Shown piece after piece: positions 45,180 through 54,394 of a stretch of 64,000 nt of DNA. The stretch is from Natrinema salaciae. Lineage in GTDB: Archaea > Halobacteriota > Halobacteria > Halobacteriales > Natrialbaceae. The notes under the pieces were generated by a model. That model searched no databases, had not been told where the DNA came from, and saw only the letters and a list, made by a program, of their open reading frames with translations. Positions within the stretch are counted from its first letter, which is position 1. Every line of letters starts with the position of its first letter. Both the position numbers and the translations under genes were made by a program. The stretch lies in the NCBI RefSeq assembly GCF_900110865.1, contig NZ_FOFD01000006.1, forward strand, positions 241,858 to 305,857, written 5' to 3'.

Positions 45180-46013
45180 TCAGCCTCTTGGCTCCGCGTC
45201 CGGCGTGAGCGCGTCGATCACGCGGCAGGCGTTTTTCGAGAAGGCGCGCCGGAGGAGGTCCTCCGAGACGTCGAGCGTGAGAATTTCCATGACCGCCACG
45301 TTAGGATGGCAGGCGGGCGCGCCGCTGCCGAAGAAGACGCGATCGGGGTGTTCCAGCAGCGCCCGCTCGAGTTGGTCGCGGTAGCGGACGAAACTCGTCT
45401 CGAGGTAGCAGTCGTCGTACTCGTCGAGCAGGTCGATCATATCGGTCATGAGCGACTGGTTCAGGGGGTGGCCGCCGAAGCTACCGACGACGACTGGGAA
45501 GGCGCGCTCGAACAGCAGTTCGGCGAGCGTCTCGGGCGGCGCGTCGACGCCGCCGCGAACGACGACGGGCAGGTCGACATCCTCGAGGGCGGCGAGGACG
45601 TCGTCGTCGGGGTAGTCGTCGACGGCGGGGTCGAGGACGAACCCGTGGAAGCGGTCGTCGTAGGCGTACTTCTCGACGTCGCTCGGTGAGGTGTGGTGGT
45701 CCTCGCGGCGGCGAACCGCGTTGCGGAGCCGTCCCGTCGCCTTCCGTCCCGGCGTCTGGGTACCGTTGATCCGGGCGAACGCGACGAACGGCCGGTCGAC
45801 GCTGCGTCTGGCGACGCCGTTGTTCGCCGCGAGATAGCTCGCCTCCGGCCGCGACGGTGGAAAGACGACCGATCTGGTGATCCCCGCCTGATGCATCTCC
45901 CGCTCGAGTCGGTCCGGTGTAATCGCTCGTCCGGGGGGGTCACCGCTTCCGTCGGTCGGCGGCAGCCGCGTCGAGACGTCGACGACGCGGAACCCGTGTT
46001 CCAGCTCCAGCAT
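45180..46013 (-). CDS. amidohydrolase-2-type TIM-barrel metal hydrolase
   Basis: 277 residues. The C-terminal half has the amidohydrolase-2 pattern: 'FPVVVGSFGGHPLNQSL', 'CYLETSFVRYRDQLERALLEHPDRVFFGSGAPACHP' (shown interrupted in the fold) and 'EDLLRRAFSKNACRVI'. The N-terminal 'VVDVSTRLPP' occupies the position of the usual 'D-x-H-x-H' metal motif, but those histidines are missing, so catalysis may be altered or lost. The middle carries a charged insert ('RRREDHHTSPSDVEK'). Function unknown. Confidence 0.78.
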   Translation of the reverse strand: MLELEHGFRVVDVSTRLPPTDGSGDPPGRAITPDRLEREMHQAGITRSVVFPPSRPEASYLAANNGVARRSVDRPFVAFARINGTQTPGRKATGRLRNAVRRREDHHTSPSDVEKYAYDDRFHGFVLDPAVDDYPDDDVLAALEDVDLPVVVRGGVDAPPETLAELLFERAFPVVVGSFGGHPLNQSLMTDMIDLLDEYDDCYLETSFVRYRDQLERALLEHPDRVFFGSGAPACHPNVAVMEILTLDVSEDLLRRAFSKNACRVIDALTPDAEPRG

Positions 46014-46126
46014 CTACTGACGTGTTCCGAGTCGACCCATATTTTGCTACCGGCTCCGTGCCGGTCCGGCGTGTCGGCGGTTCTCATGCGCAATCGCAAG
46101 AGGGAGCGGAGATAGGAGGGAAAGAA

Positions 46127-46133
46127 TTATATA
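46127..46133 (+). promoter_or_regulatory. TATA box of the thermosome gene
   Basis: TTATATA lies 35 bases before ATG 46168 and is preceded by an AGG-rich stretch that may serve as a BRE/GC-rich flank. Strong match for a haloarchaeal promoter. Confidence 0.6.
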
Positions 46134-46167
46134 GAAGTGCTGACGACATGGTTAGTGAGGATCAACG

Positions 46168-47745
46168 ATGGCACAACAGCGACGCATGGGCGGACAGCCT
46201 ATGTTCATTTTGAGCGAGGACAGTCAGCGAACGCAGGGCCGCGACGCGCAGTCGTCGAACATCATGGCCGGCAAGGCCGTGGCCGAGTCGGTACGGACGA
46301 CGCTCGGGCCCCGCGGTATGGACAAGATGCTCGTCGACTCCGGCGGGGACGTCGTCATCACCAACGACGGCGCGACCATCCTGAACGAGATGGACATCGA
46401 GCATCCCGCGGCCCAGATGATCGTCGAAGTCGCCGACTCCCAGGAAGAAGAAGTCGGTGACGGGACGACGACCGCAGCCGTACTCGCCGGCAATCTGCTG
46501 GGCGAGGCCGAGGACCTCATCGAGCAGGACGTCCACGCGACGACGATCGTCGAGGGCTACCACGAGGCCGCCGAAATCGCCCTCGAGGCGATCGCCGAGC
46601 AGGTCAACGAGGCCGACGTCGACGACGAGATTCTCCGGCAGGTTGCCGAGTCGAGCATGACCGGCAAAGGGACCGGCGGACTCACGGCCGAGTCGCTGGC
46701 CGAGACGGTCGTCGAGGCGATCCGTCACGTCGCGACCGACGACGACGTCGCGCGCGACAACGTCACCGTCCACACGCAGGTCGGTGCCTCCTCGAACGCG
46801 ACCGAACTCGTCCCCGGGATCATCGTCGACGAGGAGCCCGCTCACGACGGCATGCCGAGCGAGGTCGAGGACGCGTCGATCGCCGTTCTGGACGTCGAAC
46901 TCGACGTCCGTACCGGCGACGTCGACGCGGAGTACGCCATCGACTCGATCGACCAGCTCAACGCCGCAATCGACGCCGAGGAAGGCGAACTGCAGGGCTA
47001 CGCCGAGACCGTCGCCGACAGCGGGGCCGACGTCGTCTTCACCACCGAGGACGTCGCCGACCGCGTCGCCACCGCGCTGGCCAACGAAGGCATCCTCGTC
47101 TTCGAGGGGCTCGGCGACAGCGACGCTCGACAGGTCGCCTCCGCGACCGGCGCGCGCCGCGTCGGCGACCTCGAGGACCTCGAGACGGACGACTTCGGCT
47201 CGGCCGATCGAATCCACACCGAGGCCTTCGGCGGCGACGACCTCGCGTTCGTCGAGGGCGGCGCAGCGGCCGAGACGGTCACCGTCTTCGTCCGCGGCGG
47301 CACCGAACACGTCGTCGACGAACTCGAGCGTGCCATCGGTGACGCGCTCGACGTCGTCGCGACGGCGCTCGAGTCCGGGGAAGTCGTCCCCGGCGCGGGC
47401 GCGACCGAGATCGCGATCGCGGACAAGATCCGCGAGGAAGCCGCCGGTATCGAGGGCCGCAAGCAACTCGCCGTGACGGCCTTCGCCGACGCGGTCGACA
47501 TCGTCCCCCGCACGCTCGCGTCCAACACCGGCCGAGACCCCATCGACGCGCTCGTGGACCTTCGTGCCGCCCACGAGTCCGAGGGCCGGGCGGGCCTGAT
47601 CACCAATGGCGACGAGGTCACGATCGACGATCCCTTCGAACACGGCGTCGTCGATCCCGCCGACGTCAAGCGCGAGGCAGTCGAGAGCGCGACCGAAGCC
47701 GCCACGATGATCGTCCGCATCGACGACGTCATCGCCGCCGAATAA
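46168..47745 (+). CDS. thermosome (group II chaperonin) subunit, Cct3-like
   Basis: 525 residues. ATP site motifs: '[19 protein letters not shown]' with 'ITNDGATIL', '[12 protein letters not shown]' and C-terminal '[13 protein letters not shown]' and '[12 protein letters not shown]'. Forms the double-ring folding chamber with other subunits. The protein stops at '[11 protein letters not shown]' without the Gly/Met-rich tail carried by the main haloarchaeal subunits, and is about 35 residues shorter. This fits the third, minor subunit type. Confidence 0.94.
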   Translation: MAQQRRMGGQPMFILSEDSQRTQGRDAQSSNIMAGKAVAESVRTTLGPRGMDKMLVDSGGDVVITNDGATILNEMDIEHPAAQMIVEVADSQEEEVGDGTTTAAVLAGNLLGEAEDLIEQDVHATTIVEGYHEAAEIALEAIAEQVNEADVDDEILRQVAESSMTGKGTGGLTAESLAETVVEAIRHVATDDDVARDNVTVHTQVGASSNATELVPGIIVDEEPAHDGMPSEVEDASIAVLDVELDVRTGDVDAEYAIDSIDQLNAAIDAEEGELQGYAETVADSGADVVFTTEDVADRVATALANEGILVFEGLGDSDARQVASATGARRVGDLEDLETDDFGSADRIHTEAFGGDDLAFVEGGAAAETVTVFVRGGTEHVVDELERAIGDALDVVATALESGEVVPGAGATEIAIADKIREEAAGIEGRKQLAVTAFADAVDIVPRTLASNTGRDPIDALVDLRAAHESEGRAGLITNGDEVTIDDPFEHGVVDPADVKREAVESATEAATMIVRIDDVIAAE

Positions 47746-47779
47746 CGTCGCTGTTCGCGGCGCGCGTTCCAGAACGCCG

Positions 47780-47785
47780 TTTTTT
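47780..47785 (+). terminator. oligo-T terminator after the thermosome gene
   Basis: Six Ts follow a GC-rich segment, 35 bases beyond the stop codon. Confidence 0.5.
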
Positions 47786-47836
47786 CGCGAGTCGCTGCCG
47801 GTCGACGAGAGGACGCCCGCGTCGATCGGCCAATAT

Positions 47837-47851
47837 TGTTAAGTGTTAACA
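47837..47851. promoter_or_regulatory. perfect palindrome upstream of the HalOD1 gene
   Basis: TGTTAA-GTG-TTAACA lies 20-34 bases before ATG 47871, overlapping the expected TATA/transcription start region. Its position suggests an operator. Confidence 0.5.
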
Positions 47852-47870
47852 CACATTAGTCGAGACTATT

Positions 47871-48242
47871 ATGCCCGGACCTGCTCCGCGAGACACCTTG
47901 ACGCCGATCGGTATCACTGACGGTCGCACGGTCTACTACGACGAGGGCCGGGGAACCTACCACACCTGGTTCGACGACAGCGCATACGAACCGGTGAGCA
48001 CGGCCCTCCTCATGGCCGTCTCGTCGGTTCTCGAGACCGAACCCGCGGATCTCGAGGCGCTCTCGGAGTGCGTCGAACCGGACGCGCTGAACGCCCTCTT
48101 CGTCCACTGGCGGGGCGACGAACCCCGCATCGGCGACGGATCGATCTCCTTTACCTTCTCGCAGTGTGCCGTGACGGTGCGTTCGAACGGCGAGATCGAG
48201 ATCGATCCGATGCAGCGACGCGCCGGCGCGGCCGGCGACTGA
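47871..48242 (+). CDS. stand-alone HalOD1 output-domain protein
   Basis: 123 residues. The HalOD1 pattern is seen in 'YEPVSTALLMAVSSVLETEPADLEALSECVEPDALNALF' (interrupted) and 'ISFTFSQCAVTVRSNGEIEI'. The domain is an output module of haloarchaeal response regulators and sensor proteins but often occurs alone. The short N-terminus has no receiver domain. It may pair with unlinked phosphorelay proteins. The palindrome in the promoter suggests tight control. Confidence 0.88.
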   Translation: MPGPAPRDTLTPIGITDGRTVYYDEGRGTYHTWFDDSAYEPVSTALLMAVSSVLETEPADLEALSECVEPDALNALFVHWRGDEPRIGDGSISFTFSQCAVTVRSNGEIEIDPMQRRAGAAGD

Positions 48243-48280
48243 CGGTGCCGCGTCGCCGGCCGCGTTTCGTCCCGCTCGAG

Positions 48281-49120
48281 TCAGTCGGCGGGTTCCGCGG
48301 CCGACTCGAGGACGACCCCGTCACCGGGCTCGAGTCCGAACGCCTCGTCGCCGCGCCCCCGGTTGACGTCGAGTTCGACGTAGCCGTGGCTCCCGACGGT
48401 TGCGAGTCGCTCCCCGACGGGGACGGCGGCGAACGTCTCACCGACTGGGACGAGGTCGCCGTTTACCAGTACCCGTTCCCGCCCGTCGAGATACGATCCG
48501 GGAACGTTCGTGATCGCGTTCCCGAACCCGTCGACCACCAGCACCTCGCCCGCGGCTCGCTGCTCCTCGACGGTGGGTGCGGGGAGTTCGAGATCGACGT
48601 CCATCGCGGTCGACTCGAGCCACTCGAGCGAGCCGAGCGCATCGGTATCTGTCTCGTGAACCGCCGCGGCGGCGGGAGCGAAGACGTCCCGACCGTGGAA
48701 GGTGTTGCTCTGCGTCGGTCGTCGTGCGCTGGCGTCCGCCGCGGGGTCCGGACCCGTCGGTTCGACGGGACCGACCGCCCGTTCGTCGATCACGTAGGTC
48801 TCGAGTCGGTCCGCGTCGGGTGCCGCGAGCCGTCGCGCTGCCGGGAGCAGGACGCCGTTGTCCGGCCCAACGAGGGCGTGGTCGCCCGCCCGAACGACCA
48901 CCGCCGCCCGGTCGGTCCCGACGCCAGGATCGACGACGACGAGATGGGTCGCCGGGGGGAAGTACGGTAACACCTCTCGGAGCCAGAACGCGGCGGTACG
49001 GACGTCCTGCCGGGGAAAGTCGTGGGCGACGTCGACCAATCTGGCGTCCGTTCGCTGCAGCACCACTCCCTTCATCGCCGCCGGATACGGCGTGCCGAAG
49101 TCGGACGCGAGCGTAATCAT
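48281..49120 (-). CDS. SAM hydroxide adenosyltransferase (DUF62 family)
   Basis: 279 residues from ATG 49120. N-terminal 'MITLASDFGTPYPAAMKG', 'VVVDPGVGTDRAAVVVRAG', 'NTFHGRDVFAPAAA' and C-terminal 'VVDGFGNAITNVPGSYL' are family hallmarks. The family splits S-adenosylmethionine to adenosine and methionine using water or hydroxide; halogenating members are rare bacterial enzymes. It sits downstream of the NMN adenylyltransferase gene, a pairing also seen in other haloarchaea as far as I recall. Confidence 0.9.
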   Translation of the reverse strand: MITLASDFGTPYPAAMKGVVLQRTDARLVDVAHDFPRQDVRTAAFWLREVLPYFPPATHLVVVDPGVGTDRAAVVVRAGDHALVGPDNGVLLPAARRLAAPDADRLETYVIDERAVGPVEPTGPDPAADASARRPTQSNTFHGRDVFAPAAAAVHETDTDALGSLEWLESTAMDVDLELPAPTVEEQRAAGEVLVVDGFGNAITNVPGSYLDGRERVLVNGDLVPVGETFAAVPVGERLATVGSHGYVELDVNRGRGDEAFGLEPGDGVVLESAAEPAD

Positions 49121-49254
49121 GGTCGGTCCTACGGCACAATCGCTGAAAGCCACCGGGGATTCGAACGCGGTCGCGCCGGTCCCGTCGGCGCTCGGCGTGA
49201 CGCCTCGGTTCACGGTGCGATGGGCCGTTCGCAGGGGGTCGGCGTGTCAGTCGC

Positions 49255-49773
49255 TCACTCCCCGTTCGAATCCGAGCCGCTGACCATCTGAATCCGCTCG
49301 ATCCCGCCGATCTCGTCGACGACTTCGACGACCGCTTCGGGGACCAGCGACTCCCAGTCGCCGTCGTTGATCATCCGTTCACGGACTTCCGAGCCCTCGA
49401 GCACGTCGCGGTTGAACATCGGCGACTGCCGGATGTCGATGCCGGCCTCCCGGAAGAGCTGAATGACCAGCGGGTTGTTCGAGTAGGCGATGTCGAAGTC
49501 GGGACTCATGCTCTGGACGTGACTCACCCAGACGGAGTTGCGTTCCAGGTCCTCGATCGGAACGGCGTAGGTCACGAGATCGAAGTCGACCAGCGACTTC
49601 GTGATCATCATGATCCGCTCGCCCGCGGTAAACGGGTTCCGGATGGTATGCGAGTCGTCGGCGCTCCCGATCCCGAGGACGAGTTCGTCGACGTCCTCGG
49701 CGATTCGCTCGACCATGCTCCGGTGGCCGTTGTGAAACGGCTGGAAGCGACCGATGTAGAACCCCCGAGTCAT
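49255..49773 (-). CDS. nicotinamide-nucleotide adenylyltransferase
   Basis: 172 residues from ATG 49773. Archaeal NadM type: 'GFYIGRFQPFHNGH' with the HxGH motif at residues 14-17, and 'NPFTAGERIMMITKSL'. The C-terminal 'VLEGSEVRERMINDGDWESL' replaces the ISSTxxR motif. Makes NAD from NMN and ATP. It is divergent from lonB. Confidence 0.94.
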   Translation of the reverse strand: MTRGFYIGRFQPFHNGHRSMVERIAEDVDELVLGIGSADDSHTIRNPFTAGERIMMITKSLVDFDLVTYAVPIEDLERNSVWVSHVQSMSPDFDIAYSNNPLVIQLFREAGIDIRQSPMFNRDVLEGSEVRERMINDGDWESLVPEAVVEVVDEIGGIERIQMVSGSDSNGE

Positions 49774-50029
49774 GCCGGACACTGCTCGGGCACGGCGCTT
49801 AAGCGTGGCGAGTTCTCCGCCGTCCGCGAGTTCGGCGTCCGACGTACCAGATTCCCACATCGCCGATCGGCCGTCACGGCACTCGATCTCGGTCTCGATC
49901 GGTCAGGAGTCCGTATGTTCCACATATGTTGAACCCGAAGTAAACGACGGGTTTCTGTAGTCTTATTTCGCCCCCTCGAGCGCTGTGTCTCCCGGTATCA
50001 GCAACTGACACCATCCTCCGCATGGAGAA

Positions 50030-50036
50030 AGTATAT
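50030..50036 (+). promoter_or_regulatory. TATA-like element before lonB
   Basis: AGTATAT is found 41-47 bases upstream of ATG 50077, leaving room for a short 5' leader. Confidence 0.45.
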
Positions 50037-50076
50037 CAGTCGCAATCCCTTCGATCCACGTACCGAACAGAGTTCT

Positions 50077-52242
50077 ATGAGTAACGATACGAACGTTGAC
50101 GACCCTCCCGAAGACGCGCCGGACGCTGTTCCCGACGAGGACCAGCCCGCGGGGCAGCCCGAGCGTCAGGGAGACCAGTCGCCGCCTGCGGAGGACGGTG
50201 ACCGTCGCAACGACGTCGACGACCCGATCGACGAGTTCGAGCCGGTGTCCGAGGAGGAGGACGACGACGACGGCATCGAGACCGTCGACGATCTCGGAAG
50301 TACGGTCGAGGTCGATCCGGGCGTCGAAGTCGACGAGGATATCGCCGAAGACGACCTCCTCGGCGGCCTCAAGATCGACTCGACGGAGGACATCGAAGTC
50401 CCCGATCGACTCGTCGATCAGGTCATCGGCCAGGACGAAGCACGCGATATAATCATCAAGGCGGCGAAGCAGCGCCGCCACGTCATGATGATCGGCTCGC
50501 CGGGGACCGGCAAGTCGATGCTGGCGAAGGCGATGAGCCAACTGCTTCCCAAGGAGGATCTCCAGGACGTCTTAGTCTACCACAACCCGGACGACGGCAA
50601 CGAACCGAAGGTCCGTACCGTTCCCGCCGGGAAGGGCGAACAGATCATCGACGCCCACAAGGAGGAAGCCCGCAAGCGCAACCAGATGCGCTCGATCCTG
50701 ATGTGGATCATCATCGCGGTCGTCCTCGGATATGCGATCCTCAGCCCTGCCAGTATGCTTCTCGGCGTCGTTGCCGCGGGGATCATCTGGCTGATCTTCC
50801 GCTACACCTCCCGCGGTACCGACGCGATGGTGCCCAACATGATCGTCAACAACGGCGATCAGCGCGTCGCCCCCTTCGAGGACGCGACCGGCGCTCACGC
50901 CGGCGCACTGCTGGGCGACGTCCGCCACGACCCCTTCCAGTCCGGCGGCATGGAGACCCCGAGCCACGATCGTGTCGAGCCCGGCTCCATCCACAAATCG
51001 AACAAGGGCGTGCTGTTCGTCGACGAGATCAACACGCTCGACATCCGGACCCAGCAGAAGCTGATGACGGCCATCCAGGAGGGCGAGTTCGCCATCACGG
51101 GCCAGTCCGAGCGCTCCTCGGGCGCGATGGTTCAGACCGAACCCGTCCCCTGTGACTTCATCATGGTCGCTGCCGGGAACCTCGACGCCATGGAGAACAT
51201 GCACCCCGCGCTCCGCAACCGGATCAAGGGGTACGGCTACGAGGTCTACATGGACGACACCATCGAGGACACCCCCGAGATGCGGCGCAAGTACGCCCGC
51301 TTCATCGCCCAGGAGGTCGAACGCGACGGCCGCCTCCCACACTTCACCGACGACGCCGTCGAGGAGATCATCCTCGAGGCCAAGCGTCGCTCGGGCCGCA
51401 AGAACCACCTCACGCTGCACTTCCGCACCCTCGGTGGGCTGGTCCGCGTCGCGGGCGACATCGCCCGCGCGGAGGATCGGGAGTTCACGACCCGCGACGA
51501 CGTCCTGCAAGCCAAAAAACGCTCGCGCTCGATCGAGCAACAGCTCGCCGACGACTACATCGAGCGCCGCAAGGACTACGAGCTGCAGGTCAACGAAGGC
51601 GGCGTCGAGGGCCGCGTCAACGGCCTCGCCGTCATGGGCGAGGACTCGGGCATCATGCTTCCCGTTATGGCCGAGATCGCCCCCGCACAGGGCGGCGGGC
51701 AGGTGATCGCCACCGGCCAGCTCAAGGAGATGGCCGAGGAGTCGGTCCAGAACGTCTCCGCGATCATCAAGAAGTTCTCCGACGTGGACCTCTCGGAGAA
51801 GGACATCCACATCCAGTTCGTCCAGGCCGGACAACAGGGCGTCGACGGCGACTCCGCCTCCATCACTGTGGCGACCGCCGTCATCTCCGCGCTGGAGAAC
51901 ATTCCGGTCGACCAGTCGGTCGCCATGACCGGCTCGCTGTCGGTGCGCGGCGACGTGCTTCCGGTCGGCGGCGTCACCCACAAGATCGAAGCCGCCGCGA
52001 AGGCCGGCTGTACGAAGGTCATCATCCCCGAGGCGAACGAACAGGACGTGATGATCGAAGAGGAGTACGAGGAGATGATCGAGATCATTCCCTGCTCGAA
52101 CATCAGCGAAGTCCTGGACGTCGCCCTGATGGGCGAACCGAAGAAGGACTCGCTGGTCGATCGGCTCAAGTCGATCACCGGCACGGCGTTCGATCAGGGT
52201 GCCGTCGGCTCCGCCGGCGGCTCGAACCCGAGCCCACAGTAA
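50077..52242 (+). CDS. lonB: archaeal membrane-anchored Lon protease
   Basis: 721 residues. A very acidic N-terminal region of about 90 residues precedes the AAA+ domain with Walker A 'GSPGTGKS' near residue 140. Two membrane helices are inserted at about 205-250 ('SILMWIIIAVVLGYAIL' and 'LLGVVAAGIIWLIF'). Walker B is 'GVLFVDEINTLD'. The protease domain has the Ser in 'GVDGDSASITVATAVI' (around residue 592) and Lys in 'VTHKIEAAAKAG' (around 635). LonB is the major membrane protease and essential in Haloferax, where it controls carotenoid and lipid composition. The stop is directly followed by the start of the CPBP protease. Confidence 0.97.
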   Translation: MSNDTNVDDPPEDAPDAVPDEDQPAGQPERQGDQSPPAEDGDRRNDVDDPIDEFEPVSEEEDDDDGIETVDDLGSTVEVDPGVEVDEDIAEDDLLGGLKIDSTEDIEVPDRLVDQVIGQDEARDIIIKAAKQRRHVMMIGSPGTGKSMLAKAMSQLLPKEDLQDVLVYHNPDDGNEPKVRTVPAGKGEQIIDAHKEEARKRNQMRSILMWIIIAVVLGYAILSPASMLLGVVAAGIIWLIFRYTSRGTDAMVPNMIVNNGDQRVAPFEDATGAHAGALLGDVRHDPFQSGGMETPSHDRVEPGSIHKSNKGVLFVDEINTLDIRTQQKLMTAIQEGEFAITGQSERSSGAMVQTEPVPCDFIMVAAGNLDAMENMHPALRNRIKGYGYEVYMDDTIEDTPEMRRKYARFIAQEVERDGRLPHFTDDAVEEIILEAKRRSGRKNHLTLHFRTLGGLVRVAGDIARAEDREFTTRDDVLQAKKRSRSIEQQLADDYIERRKDYELQVNEGGVEGRVNGLAVMGEDSGIMLPVMAEIAPAQGGGQVIATGQLKEMAEESVQNVSAIIKKFSDVDLSEKDIHIQFVQAGQQGVDGDSASITVATAVISALENIPVDQSVAMTGSLSVRGDVLPVGGVTHKIEAAAKAGCTKVIIPEANEQDVMIEEEYEEMIEIIPCSNISEVLDVALMGEPKKDSLVDRLKSITGTAFDQGAVGSAGGSNPSPQ

Positions 52243-53295
52243 ATGCCCCAGTGGGCGACGTTCGTCGGTATCACGGGCGTCGTCCTCGTCTTGCTACTCG
52301 TTTTATCGCACCTGACCCAGTCCGCGTTCAGCGACGGCGACCCCGATCCCAATTCCGATTCCGATTCCGATCCCGATCCCGGTGACGGCAACTCCGAATC
52401 GAGCGACGGTGCCAGCGCCCCGACCGATGCGCCGGCCGACGCCGACCGCGTCGATATCGCGATCGACCTGCCGCCCCGGAATCGTCCCACAGAGCGGACC
52501 CAGCGGACGCGAACGGACTTCGATCCAACCACCGATACTCCCACCTCCGACGAGTCGTCGGCTCCACGACCGGCCTCGAGCGCTGCCGATCCCGACGGTT
52601 CGGCATCTGACTCGAGTCGGCACCCCAACGCGGCCGCTGCGGACGGCGATCGGGAACGGCCGGCCGACCGCGGCATCGACCCGGACTCGCTGTCGACCGG
52701 AGTGCTGCTCGCGAACGTCGCCTTCTCGCAGGGGCTGTTCGCGCTCGTGTTGATCGGTGCGGCGATATACGCGGCGATCCCGGCGTCCGCGCTGGGCATC
52801 GAGCTCTCCGCCGCGTTCCTCGAGACGGGACTGCTGTGGGGGACGGCCGCCGGGGTCGCCTTCTACGTCGCGAACGAACTCGCGGCGGCGGCCGCGACGC
52901 GGGTCGGGTTCGACCACGAGGAGGACCTGCGGGAACTGCTCTCCCCCGACTCGCTCCGGGAGTGGCTGATGCTGCTGGCAGGGGTCCTCCCGATCATCGC
53001 CGTCTTCGAGGAACTCCTCTTCCGGGCGGCGCTGATCGGCGTCCCCGCCGCCGGGTTCGGTCTCTCGCCGTGGCTGCTCGCGATCGGCTCTTCGATCGCG
53101 TTCGCGCTCGGCCACGGCATGCAGGGATCGGTGGGCGTCGTCGTCACCGGTGCGCTGGGATTCGCCCTCGCGGCCGTCTTCATCGTCACCGGAAGCCTGC
53201 TGGTCGTCGTCGTCGCCCACTACCTCGTCAACGCCCTCGAGTTCGTCGTCCACGAGGGGCTCGGTCTCGACTGGGCAGAAACCCTCGAAAGCTAA
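52243..53295 (+). CDS. CPBP-family intramembrane metalloprotease
   Basis: 350 residues. One N-terminal helix, then a long hydrophilic acidic linker (residues ~25-145) with Asp-Ser-Asp-Pro repeats coded by GATTCC/GATCCC hexamers. About six membrane helices follow. The CPBP (Rce1-like) motifs are present: 'VFEELLFRAAL' (EExxxR), 'FALGHGMQG' (FxxxH) and 'VVAHYLVNAL' (HxxxN). The ATG immediately follows the TAA of lonB with no gap, so translation is likely coupled and the two membrane proteases may act together (inference). Confidence 0.9.
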   Translation: MPQWATFVGITGVVLVLLLVLSHLTQSAFSDGDPDPNSDSDSDPDPGDGNSESSDGASAPTDAPADADRVDIAIDLPPRNRPTERTQRTRTDFDPTTDTPTSDESSAPRPASSAADPDGSASDSSRHPNAAAADGDRERPADRGIDPDSLSTGVLLANVAFSQGLFALVLIGAAIYAAIPASALGIELSAAFLETGLLWGTAAGVAFYVANELAAAAATRVGFDHEEDLRELLSPDSLREWLMLLAGVLPIIAVFEELLFRAALIGVPAAGFGLSPWLLAIGSSIAFALGHGMQGSVGVVVTGALGFALAAVFIVTGSLLVVVVAHYLVNALEFVVHEGLGLDWAETLES

Positions 53296-53320
53296 GAGAC
53301 GGGACCGAGTTCGTGCCGCC

Positions 53321-53668
53321 ATGAACGCGACCGCCGGACCGACGGCTCGCTCTCGAGCGATCGTCGCCCTGATTTTGGGGTACTTCGCCGTGTTGGCCTA
53401 CGCGACGGTCACGAACGATCCGCTGGCGCTCACCGTCGCGGCGCTCGGCTTCGGCGTCGTCGCGATCGCCGTGGGCGCGCTGCTGTACGTGCAGGCGGCG
53501 GACCCGGGACCGGCGCTGCTTGCGGCCGCCGGATCGCTCGTCGCCGGCGGCCTGCTGCAGTTCGTCGCCGTGCTCGGCAGGTCGGCCGTCGCAGATGGGC
53601 TCTCGTCGCTGCTCGTACTCCTGGGCGTCGGGTGTTACGTCTACGCGGTCTGGTCCCGATCCGCGTAG
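53321..53668 (+). CDS. small membrane protein, function unknown
   Basis: 115 residues with four hydrophobic helices: 'AIVALILGYFAVLAYATV', 'LALTVAALGFGVVAIAVGAL', 'ALLAAAGSLVAGGLLQFVAV' and 'LSSLLVLLGVGCYVYAVW'. Start ATG 53321 is 26 bases after the CPBP stop, so it may share that transcript. No conserved catalytic residues seen. Confidence 0.7.
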   Translation: MNATAGPTARSRAIVALILGYFAVLAYATVTNDPLALTVAALGFGVVAIAVGALLYVQAADPGPALLAAAGSLVAGGLLQFVAVLGRSAVADGLSSLLVLLGVGCYVYAVWSRSA

Positions 53669-53677
53669 CGTCGGCGC

Positions 53678-54337
53678 TCACGGACTCGTCCGAAGCACCT
53701 GCGCCGTCGGGACCCGCCAGCCGTAGGTGACTGCTGCGATGCGCGTTCCGACCGTCACCGCCGCACAGACCGCCGCGGCGACGCTCCCGGTGCCGCCGAG
53801 CAGGACGACGAGCCAGTACGCGGTCCCGCCGAGCACCGCACAACTCGCGTAGAAGTCCTCGAGCAGAATGAACGGCGACCGGTCGAGCAGGACATCCGCG
53901 AACGCACCGCCGCCAACGGCGTTGATCGTCGCGATCGCGACGACGCCGAACCCCGAGACGCCGACGCCGGTTGCGACGATTGCGCCGGCCGTGGTGAACG
54001 CGGCGAGTCCGACGGCGTCGGCGCACTGCGTGATCAGATGGTCGTCCGCCGACTCGAGGACGGCACGCACCGCGATCGCCAGCGCCACGCCGAACAGCGC
54101 GAGCACGATCTCGCTCGGCGACTGGAGCGCTAACGGAACCCGATTGACGAGGAGATCCCGCGTCGCGCCGCCGGCGAACGCCGTGACGAGTCCGACGACG
54201 GCGACGCCGAACAGGTCGAACTCCTCACGGATCGCCTTGGTCGCGCCAACTAGCGCGAACGCGACGAGTCCGATCGCGTTCATCGCGACGAAGGGATCGG
54301 CGACCAGCGCCGCGGCCACCGCCAGTTCTCGGTCCAC
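53678..54337 (-). CDS. TRIC/UPF0126-family cation channel-like membrane protein
   Basis: 219 residues with seven helices and two UPF0126 repeats. The repeat signature 'VGLVTAFAGGATRDLLVNRVP' in the first half corresponds to 'TINAVGGGAFADVLLDRSPF' in the second. Prokaryotic members form trimeric potassium-permeable channels; glycine-rich kinks at 'AGGATRD' and 'VGGGAFAD' are kept. GTG start at 54337; an ATG 18 codons downstream is an alternative. Confidence 0.88.
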   Translation of the reverse strand: MDRELAVAAALVADPFVAMNAIGLVAFALVGATKAIREEFDLFGVAVVGLVTAFAGGATRDLLVNRVPLALQSPSEIVLALFGVALAIAVRAVLESADDHLITQCADAVGLAAFTTAGAIVATGVGVSGFGVVAIATINAVGGGAFADVLLDRSPFILLEDFYASCAVLGGTAYWLVVLLGGTGSVAAAVCAAVTVGTRIAAVTYGWRVPTAQVLRTSP

Positions 54338-54394
54338 TACTCTCGTGCAGACCGGCGAGCGTTTTGAGTGCTCCGCATCGATCCGAACTGACCG

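Noticed and set aside
48281..49120. Fluorinase/chlorinase function
   Set aside because: The family is mostly SAM hydrolases; nothing here points to a halide-binding loop or biosynthetic cluster.
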